Source: Aphanomyces cochlioides (Eukaryota > Oomycota > Saprolegniomycetes > Saprolegniales > Verrucalvaceae). Taken from it: a stretch of DNA of 64,000 nucleotides. A program made the position numbers and the translations under genes. This document shows, one piece after another, positions 22,312-33,488 of this stretch. The DNA lies in NCBI GenBank assembly GCA_019828595.1, contig JAHQRK010000018.1:248001-312000 (forward strand), written 5' to 3'. How positions within the stretch are numbered: the stretch's first letter is position 1; every line of letters starts with the position of its first letter. The notes beneath the pieces are model-generated. The model was given only the letters and a program-made list of their open reading frames with translations. It had not been told where the DNA came from and searched no databases.

Positions 22312-22690
22312 CGCCCAATTCGATTTTCCTCGTTGCAAACGATGAGACAGTTCAAGCACGAACAACATTTTAAACACTTTTAAAATGTAATTTCTACAGG
22401 CATTACACCAGGGACGTTCATTTTAAAGTATTTAAAATTCGTGATGTTTTGGATAAAGATTAAAAACATCATTTATCAATTCTTAAAAGTTCTTATATTA
22501 TTTTAAACGTTCTTTTTGTCTTTAAATGTTTCTTAAATAAACAGGTCATCATCAATGACACTTCGACAAGGCAATGCCATGCACTCGACGCAAACCTACT
22601 TGACATCTATTGAAGTCTACTCCTTTGAACTTTGCTCTTGGTGTGGTCGGCCATTTGTTAAGATGAAAGGGATCAACATGTAGCTTTCGA
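22312..22690. other. AT-rich gap, no gene seen
   Basis: TTTAAA-rich text with several TTCTTAAA repeats (22440-22540). No frame looks coding. Confidence 0.6.
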
Positions 22691-24260
22691 TCACTTGGCA
22701 TCGAGAGCCCTCAGTTCCAAGCGGAGGAAATATGCAGCTTCCATCGCAGTTGGTCGCTTGGAAGGAGTGATATCCAAACATTTCTTGGCAAATGCATTCA
22801 ACTGGACGAATCGTGGTTCGTGTCGAAATGTAGGCTGAAGATCTCCACGCATGACTTGCGCAATGATGGCTGTGTCGGAGAGCGGGTGGCCGTTTGCATT
22901 GGTCATGTCGGCGTAAGGCAGCTGGTGCGTGGTGAGCTCCGAGAGCACTATGCCAAAAGAGTAAATGTCAGCCGAAGTCGAGTAATGTCCATCCGTCAAT
23001 ACTTCAGGAGCCATCCATCGATACGTGCCGACACCTTGTGTGAGTGTTTCTTGATCCATGGCTTCTCGGGAGACGCCAAAATCCGTCACTTTGGCTCCCT
23101 TTTCTGGGTCCATCAAAACGTTGCGGGATTTGAGATCACGATGTATGACTTTGGGGTCCATCACATGCAAATAGACCAAAGCATCGGCAATACGCAGGGC
23201 CACTTGAAGCAAGTGACGCATTGGAAATGAACCCACTGGCGTAGCTTGGAGAAACGTTCGAAGATCGCCACCGCCCATGAACTCGGTGACTAACTTCAGG
23301 TCGATCACGCGATGGTAGCTCACTCCAATAAATTGAACAATTGCAGGACATTCCATCCTAGAGAGAATGACATGAGGACCAAACGACAAGACTTTTGTAC
23401 TTGGCCATGAGCTTGATTTCTTCGATAAAGATTTCCAAGTCGGAGCGAGAGTTTTTGTGCTTGAGCAGGGTCTTGACAGCAACATATTCTCCCATGTAGG
23501 TCGCTCGCCAAACTTCACCGAAAGCACCTTCGGCAAGACGCTCCTCAATCACGATTTCACTTGGTGGAATATTCCGTAATGCTAGCATCTCGAGTGCGTC
23601 GTCCCGTGATGTTGACACTGAAGTTGTTGTTTGCTTGGTGGTCTCGCCAAGGACATGAAAGCTTGTGCCACCGTTTGTGGTTTGGTTGGTATAGTGTTGC
23701 TTGCTTCGCTTGATTCGCCAAACGACAAACAAGCCGATGAGAATGACGACGACGACTGCGACGATGACAACAATTATAATGGCTGACGAGCCGTCACTAC
23801 CACCACTGCTGCTGCTGGTGTTGCTGCTACTACTGCCAGGGCTGGACGTGACCAAGTTTGAGCTAGTCGATGAGGGACTTCCTGTCGATGGAGTAGCAGT
23901 TGTAGATGGAGCAAATGTATACGTCGGTCCTGGGGTGACGGTATACCCGGGGAAGACATTGGTGCAGTTGACGTTCTTTGGCGCGACGATTGAGTTGGTC
24001 GCAATGTCTTTGACAGGGCATACCCATTCAGTAGAAGATAGCCAAGAAGCAACAGTGTAAAAGAGCATGTAGCAGCTCTGATTTGCGCATTCCGCCTCAC
24101 GCTTTGAAGTGTCGATTTGGAACTTCCTGAGCAATTCGACGGTCGCGGTTGGACATCCGTCGTAGTATTTAGTCGAGAGGATGCTATCAACCGTTGTCTT
24201 CATTGTGTCCGAACACAAGTCCGTTGCTGTTGTCGTTGATGGAACAGGAGCTGTCGTCAT
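22691..24260 (-). CDS. Receptor-like TKL kinase with elicitin-like ectodomain, 5' end unresolved
   Basis: Exons 24260-23401 and 23357-22691; the 43-base intron (23358-23400) restores the frame at IKLMAKMECPAIVQF. From the first in-frame ATG it has 508 residues. The ectodomain (about residues 14-107) has six cysteines, with CANQSC giving the C-x4-C spacing of elicitins and overall spacings of 20, 22, 5, 18 and 18. A Ser/Thr-rich stalk follows, then one transmembrane helix (IIIVVIVAVVVVILIGLFVV) and a kinase domain with AEGAFGEV, VAVKTL, HRDLKSRN, DFGVSRE and GTYRWMAPEV, so all catalytic residues are present. No signal peptide is visible; the frame stays open 47 codons upstream without ATG, so an upstream exon is likely. 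Elicitin homology is inferred from cysteine pattern only. Confidence 0.8.
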
Positions 24261-25013
24261 CGCCTTGTCGTGTGCTCTGGTGAAAGGTTTAATGTGGTCA
24301 GTGCTAGAGATTGGTGCGGAACAACTCCTGTTCCAATTCCATTTGTGTCGGCGAAACAGCTGATACAGCCCTTCACTCAAGTTGTGTTGCGTCCACTTCA
24401 CAAAGATCTGTACAAGACGTCGTCATCTGGGCACAGAAATGGCATCCTCTGCCGTTGTCATGCCTGCCTGCCTGCCTTGTGGGGAATTAATTCATTTAGC
24501 GCCTAAAAATATATTTATTGCATCGTAAAATATATTGTTGCTTCAACAATTATTTTTGAGCATATGGAAAGCATATGAAAGAACAAGAAAAATAATTTTC
24601 GACTCGAGATAGTATCGCGCTTGGCAGTGAAGTCCACATCAGGCAGCATCCTGGTTGGAAGGAAACTATGCCACTGCCAGATGTAAAGACAATAAAGATG
24701 GGATATCTAGGAAGTGGACAGTCGACTGAGAAGTCCAGAGCGACTGGAGGAATACATAGTTGTGCGGTCGAGCCACTTACGAGACAGATTTGCTAGTGAT
24801 TCTTATATCCAAGTATTTTTTCAACAATATTGACATTAATATGAAAATTTGTATGGCATTGACTACACAATGTTCTTATAACCAGTATGTGGACGACAGA
24901 TGATGTTTACATCACTATCGAGATGCCGTCAAGTTGCCAATGTTGGTCGACTCGATCATTCATGATTCATCATGTCGCCGCTCACTTTTCAATTTGCTCA
25001 AAACAAGACAATC
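24261..25013. other. Intergenic; probably holds the missing 5' exon of the receptor kinase
   Basis: A short GCCT microsatellite occurs at 24462-24477. The remainder is AT-rich; no signal-peptide-like ORF with a matching donor was identified. The plus-strand PX gene starts at the far end. Confidence 0.4.
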
Positions 25014-25583
25014 ATGGTGTACAAAGTGACATCGTTGACTCCAATCCAAGCCTCTCTCGTCGCAGTCGGCGAAGCGTCCAAAGATGAGACCGTCTTTATC
25101 GTCCACGTTGTCCAAGGCCACCGCTCGTGGTACACTGCGCACGACTTCGTCGAGTTTGAAGCGCTCGCTGATCAAATTCGACACATTGTTGCATGCGACT
25201 ACGCTATGTGTGATACGTGTCATCTCGCACGAGGCATCCAACTGGATTGCTTCCACCAAAAGCCGTGGTTGCCGCAAACACGCAAGCGTCGCGCCGTCAA
25301 CCGGTTCACACTCGTGCAAGACTTTCTCCGAGCACTTCTCGTCACGACACAAGGGCTCCTATGTGATCCTGACGACGTTTGCTCCGTGACGACTGCAATC
25401 CGACGATTCCTCCAAGTCGACGCAGCGCAACCAAACCCTTCGAGTCTCACATCACTGGCACAATTGAAACTCTTCAAGCAAGATGCACCACTCATGGATG
25501 CTTACCCCATCTATGCTCCGTTGAAAGCTGGCAGCAGCCCTATCGACCGACTATCTACCGCATCCACAACGTGGATCGATTAA
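25014..25583 (+). CDS. Small PX-domain-like protein (paralogue A)
   Basis: 189 residues from the ATG at 25014, chosen because the paralogue at 28178-28783 also begins MVYKV; the frame contains an earlier ATG at 24972. The N-terminal two-thirds follows the PX (phosphoinositide-binding) order: paired strands, then a WYTAHDFVEFEALADQI segment equivalent to the RRYSEF motif, and a PxxP-like stretch QKPWLPQTRKRR with basic residues, then helices. Here the RRYSEF Arg residues are replaced (TAHDF), so lipid binding may differ. A Cys pair CDTC sits in the middle in both copies. The role is probably membrane recruitment in endosomal traffic. Confidence 0.65.
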   Translation: MVYKVTSLTPIQASLVAVGEASKDETVFIVHVVQGHRSWYTAHDFVEFEALADQIRHIVACDYAMCDTCHLARGIQLDCFHQKPWLPQTRKRRAVNRFTLVQDFLRALLVTTQGLLCDPDDVCSVTTAIRRFLQVDAAQPNPSSLTSLAQLKLFKQDAPLMDAYPIYAPLKAGSSPIDRLSTASTTWID

Positions 25584-25636
25584 CTTAATTATTTATCAAC
25601 AAGTTTAGACCTATTCACTCCCATGCTTTTGTCGTC

Positions 25637-25993
25637 ATGAGCTCAATAAGTCGGCACTTGGATACGAGACGAGAGCTAGCCCTTCATGCACGACAGGGAA
25701 TGCAGTGGTCAGTCCTGCGATGGCTGTTGTGGATGAAACACGAAATCAGTCTCTTCGATTTATGTGGCCTTGCTCGCCTTGCATACCATTCCGCGGGCTG
25801 CCCTTGGCAGTGGAGGTTTGAGCTGTTGGGACAGTCGAAACTTGGCAGGTTCACTCGATGGTGCAGTTGGTCTAATGCTAGTTGGATCATGCAATTGAGC
25901 CGAGACTTTCTCAAGTTCCAATTCCTACAATGCATTGTCAAAATCTCCATCAACGCGACGACGACTTTGACAAGCATGCGCCGGACAAATTGA
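25637..25993 (+). CDS. Uncharacterised ORF, weak
   Basis: Open frame of 118 codons. Two in-frame GT-AG stretches (45 and 33 bases) could be introns, leaving a 92-residue product. An alternative exon after CTAATGCTAG near 25888 gives a coding-like acidic end (DDDFDKHAPDKLKL) in another frame. The model is unsettled, and no family is recognised. Confidence 0.3.
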   Translation: MSSISRHLDTRRELALHARQGMQWSVLRWLLWMKHEISLFDLCGLARLAYHSAGCPWQWRFELLGQSKLGRFTRWCSWSNASWIMQLSRDFLKFQFLQCIVKISINATTTLTSMRRTN

Positions 25994-26068
25994 AGCTGTA
26001 GCCTGGTGTCCACCGTATCGAGCGAATGGGCTTGAATGCACTAGCAAACGATATCACTCGATGAACCG

Positions 26069-26362
26069 TTAGCTCTCTACCTTGTCGAGAATGCCACACG
26101 CAATTGCAATCACATCTTCACGAAGTCCAATTGGGTGCTGGATTGGATTTGCTTGCATTTTTTCCATCACGCGTCGGTGGATGTCTTGTTTGATGGCGGC
26201 GCGGATGACCACCTCGGTCTCGTCGGGGCGGGGCATGGGAAACCCAAACCGTTTCACGACTTGAAGTTCAATTGAAAAGCGTTTTACGTCCCATGCAGTC
26301 CGTCCCCTGGTATGAAAGATGCGACGGTGCGCCAGAGAAATGCGACCCAAAGCGCATTCCAT
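26069..26362 (-). CDS. Small conserved-looking protein, unknown function
   Basis: 97 residues from the ATG at 26362. It has a basic N-terminus (Arg/His-rich, possible mitochondrial presequence), then a charged C-terminal half with AAIKQDIHRRVMEKMQANP and HPIGLREDVIAIACGILDKVES. No domain recognised. A GT follows the C-terminal Lys codon, so a further exon is possible. An overlapping frame (26487-26284) was judged a shadow. Confidence 0.45.
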   Translation of the reverse strand: MECALGRISLAHRRIFHTRGRTAWDVKRFSIELQVVKRFGFPMPRPDETEVVIRAAIKQDIHRRVMEKMQANPIQHPIGLREDVIAIACGILDKVES

Positions 26363-26611
26363 GCCGCCATCAAGTGGAGCGCGGGGGAAGTGAGCTCGGG
26401 AGCAAGTGCGAGGGGTTGAAGGGGTTCAGGGTTTGGAATCTTGAATTGAATATCCGGATAATTTAACCGGATCGAGAAACAATCCAAAGCAAGAAAAAAT
26501 GTTAGAAATATTTTTTACGGGGTTTCAAACTCGTTGGAATCTCAAAAAAAAAGATTTTTCATGAGGTTTTTTTCCGTCGTTGTTTTCAAGTCATAGGAAG
26601 ACAAGCAGAGC

Positions 26612-28089
26612 ATGGCCGACCAAGGTGGAGGCGGCCCGAGGCGACCAAGTCCATCCGTTGGCAGCAACAGAGAAGCATCTAGACCAAATGTACAGCGAAG
26701 AATGTCAGATCATGTTTATCCCCATCACGCAGTCGGCCGAACGAGTGGGGACGAAGGTTCAAGCAGCATGGACGTCGACATGGGCTATGGAAGCGACGGC
26801 TCCAGTGGACATCGAAGCGGACCGGTGAACCTGCAGCACCATGTTGGCCGCGTGCCGTTCTCATTGGCAGCACCTCCTCCTCCGTCCTCGTTGGATCGAC
26901 GCCGCAGTGGAAGCAGCGACAGCGTGCAGAATTTCAGACTCGATCCCGTCACGAATGGCAATCTCCACTTGAATTTGTCCATGAACATGGACATGTATGC
27001 GAGGAACGTCGTGGAGGAAGGTCAGCGCGTCGTGCGGGCGTTTCTCCACAACTGCAAATGCTACGACGTGATCAAAAACAGTGGCAAAGTCGTCGTCTTT
27101 GACGTCAAGATCCCAGTCAACCTTGCGTTCTTTGCGCTGGTCGAACACAATATCAAATCGGTGCCGCTCTGGGACGCTGATCAAGGTTGTTTCGTAGGCA
27201 TGTTCACCGCGACGGACTTTGTGAATATCTTGCGGCATTTTTACAATCGAGGATCCCTCGCTGCTGTTGCAGAATATAGTATTGCCGCATGGAAACAATT
27301 GAGCGTCCAGTTGCAGATGGCGCCGACGGACGCACAGATGATTTACATTTCGCCCGAAGAAAGTTTGTTGGAAGCGTGTCAAGTGCTCCAACATCATCGT
27401 GTCCATCGTATTGCCATCTTTGACGAGGAGCAGAATTCCGTGCTGTCCATATTGACCCATGCAGGTACCGAGATCATCCGTCTTCTCCATGATCTCATGA
27501 CCCTCCGTAGATATCCTGGAGTACTTGGTCTCAACGTTCCGAGAACAACGGCGGCTATTCGATCAGAGCATTGTCGAACTGGGCATTGGGACGTTTACAA
27601 ACCTCGTGACGATTCCACAAGACACGCCGTTGATCCACGTGCTCCATACAATGATGGAGCGGCGAATATCCGCCGTGCCGATCACAGATGCGCAAGGCGT
27701 TGTCGTGTATATCTATTCTATCTCGGATGTGACGGTACGTCATTCTTGGCATCGCCGCGAGGCGATGACGATGTTTCACACATCTCAAATGTCCATGTAG
27801 GAGTTGGTCAAAGACCGCGCGTTGTCGCAGTTAGATGCTCCCGTGGGGGAAATCCTTCGAGTACAGCTGGCCGAGGTACATGGCGAGCTGCATGTGTGGC
27901 GTGCTCATGGCGTGTGTGTAGGGATTCGTGAGTGACAATTTGCATTTCTGTTCCAAGCAAGACACGCTCCATATGATGTTCGAAAAGTTTGCCGCCGCGA
28001 AAGCGCATCATCTCGTCTGTGCGGACGAAAGCAATCGATGTGTTGGCATTGTTGCATTGAGTGACTTGTTCAACTACTTTTTGCAATAA
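26612..28089 (+). CDS. SNF4: AMPK/SNF1 gamma subunit (four CBS domains)
   Basis: Regulatory, adenine-nucleotide-sensing subunit of the AMP-activated kinase complex. Exons 26612-27464, 27511-27734, 27801-27875 and 27922-28089 give 439 residues; introns are 46, 66 and 46 bases. An N-terminal extension of about 130 residues is Ser/Gly/Pro-rich and probably disordered. CBS1 begins at RVVRAFLHNCKCYDV with VPLWDADQGCFVGMFTATDF; CBS2 follows with HRIAIFDEEQNSVLSILTH; CBS3 has FTNLVTIPQDTPLIHVL and AVPITDAQGVVVYIYSISDV; CBS4 ends VGIVALSDLFNYFLQ. The order and linkers match gamma subunits. The unspliced 439-codon frame has a coincidentally equal length but a nonsense C-terminus. Confidence 0.92.
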
Positions 28090-28177
28090 GATGGACATCC
28101 TCTTTCTCATTGTGTTTTCTGCTTGCGTGTCTGTCCTCGGCGGTATCGGCGGCGGCGCGTGCAGGACGCTCTTGTCT

Positions 28178-28783
28178 CTATGGATAAATAACCAACGAAT
28201 GCTGTCGATGCAGTGCATTTGTCGGCGGCGAGTTGATCATCGTCTCTGCTTGCAACGCGTCGTCTGTCTGTCGAATCATGCGCAGTTGGCCAAACGGGAT
28301 AGACCGCATGGCGTCGTTGTTCTCGTCGTTGTTGTTGCTCTGTTGACTGCGAGGAGGCTGTGGCGTGAGCAAGAAGAAGCGTGCGAGTGCCTTTGGTATA
28401 TCACACCGCCGTGCGTGATGGTTGTCGTTGTCATCGAGCGAGCCTTGTGTGGTGATCATGACGTTCTTGACAAACACGGCCAGTTCGTCAAACCGACTCG
28501 TCGCGACGGCTTCACTGTGGAGCCATTTGCGTCCTGGAAATCCATTCGATCGCGCCAGTCCAAGGGAGAGCACGTCGTTGCAGATGTCGCACGCGTCGGC
28601 ATGTTGCGCGGCGTGCGTTTGAATCGTCAGCATGAGTTCGCGGAACTCTGAGTACCGCCTCGAGACATACCACGTGCGGCTTCCGTGGTCAATGCGGAGG
28701 ATATAGAGCACCACTTTGTGAAAGTCGCCGACGCCGACAACTTTGGCGCTCACGGCCGAGATCGTGTTGACCTTGTACACCAT
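28178..28783 (-). CDS. Small PX-domain-like protein (paralogue B)
   Basis: 201 residues starting at the ATG at 28783 (MVYKVNTIS). It is similar along its whole length to the product of 25014-25583: both have a RTWYVSRRYSEFREL or RSWYTAHDFVEFEAL strand-turn, a CDIC or CDTC pair, a WL basic loop, and FVKNVMITTQG or FLRALLVTTQG. This copy keeps the canonical PX motif RRYSEF, supporting phosphoinositide binding. The C-terminus is Gln/Asn-rich and low in complexity. It converges on the AMPK gamma gene with 88 bases between stops. Confidence 0.72.
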   Translation of the reverse strand: MVYKVNTISAVSAKVVGVGDFHKVVLYILRIDHGSRTWYVSRRYSEFRELMLTIQTHAAQHADACDICNDVLSLGLARSNGFPGRKWLHSEAVATSRFDELAVFVKNVMITTQGSLDDNDNHHARRCDIPKALARFFLLTPQPPRSQQSNNNDENNDAMRSIPFGQLRMIRQTDDALQAETMINSPPTNALHRQHSLVIYP

Positions 28784-30053
28784 GTACAGCAAGTTGAAAG
28801 ATGGCCGCCAGGAACCCTTGACGGTTCATGAGAGGAGTTGAGAGAACATGTCGCACTCCTCAAGTTCCATGCTCCACGCCTCGGATTGCTCGAAATTTAT
28901 GCTTTCTCCCACACCACTGGTCCAAAAAGCCATCGCCTCAATGGGACAAGTGGCGTGTGAAACCTCTCAGATGGTTGCAGAAGCTTTGAGTGTACTGCAA
29001 AGAGGACAGTCGTCATGCGACCACCGTGATGGCGTTTGTGGTCTTCTTCGAACGTTTTGCGGCATCTTATTGCTCAAGCAAGCTCCAAGAACGTCCGATG
29101 ACGCCATCGGGTCGCACCCATCCGTTGAAATTTAGAGAAACAAGCAGCTCCACGGACGAACTGGACCAAGTTGAGACAACAGCAAGATTGGTTCCCTCCA
29201 GTTCTTCCTGGCTTGGCATTCGTTGGAGCCACACGGCGCAAGTGGAAGGTTTATCCATAGAAGCTCCAACGACCGGCGGGAGGTGAAAATTTAAATCATC
29301 GCTTTCTCTTGACGCTCGAAGGACGGACTGGCTGCGCTGGCTGGGGATCGGCCTGAGACTTGCATATTCGAAGCTTACCAAGCTCCAGAGAGGGTTTATA
29401 TCAACGCTGCAGTAGGGCCAAGTGCAGAGGAGGTCGAGCTCTACAGTGCACTACGTGAGTGATATTTCACAAAGTTGAAATGTCCAACAATTTTTGCATG
29501 TTTTGGGTTGAAAAGTTGGAAAAATGATCCAAAATTGAGGCAATTTTGGGACATTTGACACTGAATTTTTGGTGAATTTATAAAAATATACAGCGAGTTT
29601 GGTGAATTTTTCCCAACAGAAGGATATGGCTCGTGGTGAATTTGACGACGTTTCCATTGAAAATGTACCCCTCCTTTCACATCATGTGCTTGAATCTAAG
29701 CATGAAGGCATGCAGTTTTCTCGCTGCTGCTTGTAAATATACCCTTGGGGAGTGACTGTCCGTTGTTTTGGACGTTTGGGGGGGAAGTTGGGGGCGAACA
29801 CTTGCAACTTTGATAGGAGGCTAAGGTTGGCTGAGACTTTGGTTCACTTTGGCCGGGGAAGCAAGCTTGAATGTGAATGCCCTGAGGGGACGAAGATCAG
29901 GAGCGTTCCAAGCAACACAGTACTGAGGATGATAGCAAAAACGGGGCTAAATCTCCACATGCTTGAGCTAAAACTCACAACGTGCCAAGCAAAAGTATGC
30001 CATTACGAGTTTTGACCGCCATGCATGTGGGGTCTCATGCAAAGTTACAGGCT
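28784..30053. other. Mostly non-coding; one weak ORF at 28848-29135
   Basis: The 95-codon plus frame at 28848-29135 (Ser-rich start, CETSQMVAEALSVLQ) has mildly coding-like text, and a second overlapping frame ends at 29286; neither is recognised. From 29440 to 30030 the sequence is AT-rich with no coding signal. Confidence 0.4.
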
Positions 30054-31784
30054 CTACATCACAGAGCACGACGATCGTGGTTCGTCGCCTTCGGGATGTT
30101 CTCCGGTTGGCTCGACACGGCTCACAGCGTCGTGTCCGTCGCTCTTGGTTGGTGACGATTCGTCCGAGTTTCGCTTGGAGAGCGTGGTGCGTACACGACC
30201 GAGGCGGCCATGCATCTTCATCTTCAATTTGGTCATCAAGATGAAATTGTTGATGGGCGTGAACGCCAAGTCGATTTCCTCCATGGACACATCCACAAGT
30301 AGCGGCGAAGGCTTGGGGTCGCTGTTGTTGCGCTCTTGGAGCCATGGATGGTGGAGAATTGCATCCACCTACGTCAGTCGTCAACCATCTTCTTCCCCAT
30401 CTTTGGATGAACAGACCGACAATCGGTTCTCCGGCGACTTGTCGAGCATTCCACGGAGGAGTTGCTCGAGATCGTGGCCAACTTCCTTTGGTAACTCAAG
30501 CATGTCGTCACGGATAGAGGCCAGGATTGCAGGCACCGACTCTGCCGTCGCACCGAAAGGCACTGTGCCAAACAACATGGCGTAGATCGTCACGCCCAGT
30601 GCCCAAACATCAACTTTGAATGGATCGTACGGTTCGCCTGAAGCGCAAGTCAGACGAGAGCATACAGCAAAGAAAGATGAGAGACGAACCGGTGGTGCAC
30701 TCTGGCGCGAGGAAATGATACGTGCCTTCCGTCGACTTGAGCTGGAGTGCGTTGCTGTCGTCGTCTTGAGTGAACATGTACGCGACGCCAAAGTCCCCGA
30801 GTTTGTAAAACCCGTCGTTCGACACCAGGATGTTCTAACAACCCGACGACATCTCCATAACGTGGCAGCACTAGAATCTACCTCTGGTTTGATATCACGA
30901 TGGCAAATATGGTTGGCATGCACTACGACGACAAGTCAATTTCAGTCGATTGCAAGGAGGACGCGCACTGTATTCTAAAGCGAGCGCCAAGTCCAAGAGG
31001 CAGTGCTGCACGAGCGAAATCTGCTCCGACTCGGTGAGGCATTCAGGGAACGTGTATTGCAACGTCTTGGAGTCAAACGTCATGACTTGGCCACCGGAGA
31101 TGAGCTCGAGGATCAAAAACATCTTGTCGTCGCTGGGGGAATCAATCACCTACGACGCATCCAGCCATGGGGACAGAGCTGGCGGTCCAATACCTCGTAG
31201 AGCTTGGTCAAATGTGGATGGCAGAGTTTCTTCATGATCGCGACTTCCTTTTGAACTTTCTAGCGATAGAAAGAGCGCTAAGCTGTGGAGTCGACACATG
31301 CATACCTGAAATGCATTCACTTGGACCATTTTGCCGTCGACTTTTTTAAACTCTCGCTTGCGCTTCAAGAACGACTTGTTGAATACTTTCATGGCCTACA
31401 ACGGTATGCAAAGTCGACGAGCTTGGTGTCGCTTACGTATTGCTTGACGACGTTGTCTTGAACGCGCTCACAGAGGTACACTTTGGCAAACGCGCCTTCA
31501 CCTAAGAGCTTAATGACCGAGTAGTCATTCACATGACCAGGAACGCCAGAGTCATCGACTTGAACGGACGCAACTTCGGTTTCGACGACGTCTTGCAAAG
31601 ACGATGCGGTGCGTACTAGCTTGGGTCTTGACGAGTCGGCGCTGAGTTTACGTGGAGATGAAGCAGGCGAAGACGACTCAGCAGGCAGTGGATGCGTTGG
31701 CAGTGGCCCCTCGTTGTCCATGGTTGTTCCTTGTAACGAAATCAATCTCGTCGTTTCAACAACTTCCAAGTTTAGATTTTTCAT
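30054..31784 (-). CDS. CaMKK/SNF1-activating-type protein kinase with CaaX end (copy 1)
   Basis: A Ser/Thr kinase of the group that phosphorylates the activation loop of AMPK-type kinases. Eight exons: 31784-31437, 31395-31306, 31259-31194, 31149-30969, 30922-30882, 30834-30690, 30637-30417 and 30368-30054, total 468 residues. The seven introns are 41-52 bases. Motifs: LLGEGAFAKVYL glycine loop, AMKVFNKSF with the ATP lysine, EVAIMKKL, HRDIKPE, DFGVAYMF, TYHFLAPE, and DVWALGVTIYAMLFGTVPFG. The CaMKK-type insert lies between the ATP lysine and helix C (KRKREFKKVDGK). After the kinase, FTPINNF and a basic segment lead to CSVM at the very end, a CaaX box. Prenylation would anchor the kinase to membranes. 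ATG 31721 is an alternative start. Confidence 0.88.
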
Positions 31785-32695
31785 GGCGAAGGCCACCAGT
31801 TTCAAAGAGTTACTTTACGCACATCCTGCAATGCCATCCCTATCAGCTTCTAGCTTCAACCTTAGTTTTATTTCAGCTCGGGGGCTATCCCTCCTCGGTC
31901 AAGAATTCTACCCGTGATAAACATGGTTAACCAGGTGGAGGGCAAGGAGCCCGTCGTCTGGGGCCGTGCAGAGATACTCACGTAGGATGAACGGGCTTGG
32001 GTATTTACGTTTGGCGTCGCTGCGTCAACACAAAACGTGGGTTGTACATCCGGGGAGTCGTTTATGCACAGCTAGTGCAAGCACAAGCTCTGCCAGACGA
32101 CAACTGACTGGCTCAACTACGGTGCAACTTCTCACGTTTCTATAATATCCTTTGTAGGCACAGCTTTCGAGATATTTCTCGACAGGGGTGGCTTAAGCAC
32201 ATGGAGAAACGAGGAGAAGGTTGAAAGAGGATGACGGGGGAATAGTTGCAAACCAGCACCCAGTCGACTTGGTTCGTCTATCCAAATTTGATGCGCTCTG
32301 ATTGGTGGCAAATTTTTCATTCCAGTGTCACTAACCATCATTCCACTCCGAATGACAAGCACTCTGCAATTCGTTTCCATTGAATTCTAATGTTTCTGGC
32401 GTTGATTCTAGCCATCAAGAGCGTTGAAATGCTTTAAAATGACGTAGTTAGGTATGAATCAACGCTCCATAGCGTTCAGAACGCGTTCATGCACGAGTTC
32501 TAGCTCTTGAATTTTTCATGCATTTGGTTGGTTAATATTAAACCAATGAATGAATTCTATGACCATCATTCCGCAAATTGCACATACATTCTGTATGTTT
32601 CGTCGGTATCGCAGACTCAACACGACACTACATCCTCCATTCGTGGTGACGTCAGTTTACAATTTTCCCAGTTCCAGCAACACTTATACAAGAAG
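31785..32695. other. Intergenic, shared upstream region
   Basis: It lies between the divergent kinase copy 1 and the first CHCH gene. No frame is convincing. ATTGG or CCAAT motifs occur near 32301 and 32543. Confidence 0.5.
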
Positions 32696-33184
32696 ATGGC
32701 TCGCTCTCGATCCTCCCCAACTCGCCGCTCTGCTCCCGCTGCTAAGCCAGCGGCGTCGGCTCCACCGGTGAAGCCAGCCGCACCTGCTCCCGTTCAAGCT
32801 GCGCCACAACAAAGCGGTGGCATGACGTCCGGATTGCTTGGTACCGTTGCGGAAGGCATGGCCTTTGGCACAGGTAGTGCCATTGCTCATAGAGCCGTTG
32901 GTGCCGTCGCCAACTCGTTTGGCGGCAGCGACAAGCCTGAAGCTTCGCCAAGCACCGCTGCCGCTCCGCCCACGTCCACTACTACTGCTGCTGCTCCTTC
33001 CTCCGATGTGTGTTTCAACGACCACAAGGCATTCTTGGATTGCTTGCAAGGCAACAAGAACGACGTGGGTAGCTGCCAATTTTACTTTGACCAGTACAAC
33101 ATGTGCAAGTCGAATCAATCGAGCGGCTTTGCGTCCCAACCTGAAGCGAACGATTTCCCTGGACGTTTTGGCCGATATGTTTAA
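32696..33184 (+). CDS. CHCHD2/CHCHD10/Mix17-type twin CX9C protein (tandem copy 1)
   Basis: A soluble protein of the mitochondrial intermembrane space. 162 residues from the ATG at 32696. Features in order: a basic N-terminus MARSRSSPTRR, an Ala/Pro-rich segment, a conserved Gly/Ala-rich hydrophobic region (GMAFGTGSAIAHRAVGAV), an Ala/Thr/Pro linker, and the CHCH domain CFNDHKAFLDC plus CQFYFDQYNMC, both true CX9C pairs. These are substrates of the Mia40 disulfide relay; family members support respiratory chain and cristae organisation. It has a longer C-terminal tail (ending GRFGRYV) than copy 2. Confidence 0.92.
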   Translation: MARSRSSPTRRSAPAAKPAASAPPVKPAAPAPVQAAPQQSGGMTSGLLGTVAEGMAFGTGSAIAHRAVGAVANSFGGSDKPEASPSTAAAPPTSTTTAAAPSSDVCFNDHKAFLDCLQGNKNDVGSCQFYFDQYNMCKSNQSSGFASQPEANDFPGRFGRYV

Positions 33185-33488
33185 TTAAACGAGTACATAG
33201 ATTGATTCTCTTGATTGATCTTCAGTTCCAAGAGCGCTGCTGAGTTTCTTACCTCAGGGCTTCGTTGGACATCCACATCGCATCTCTATGGGCCGGCCCG
33301 TCATTCCGCCAAGTACCATCATTCGACTCTCCATACAAATCCAAGCATTGAATTTCAGCCAATCAAAATTGTCTGTTGACGAATCTTCTCGAAAATGCTA
33401 TATTTATCGACCAATCAGAGATCAGCATTGTCAGCATCGTTTCGCTCCTCTCATTTCCTCTTTCGTCAGGTGAAACTCAAGTCAAATC

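Noticed and set aside
27465..27931. C-terminal end of the unspliced AMPK gamma frame
   Set aside because: Out-of-frame translation of intron and later exons; the spliced model gives CBS3 and CBS4.
30835..31305. Plus-strand short ORFs over kinase copy 1
   Set aside because: They overlap conserved kinase exons on the minus strand and have no domain.
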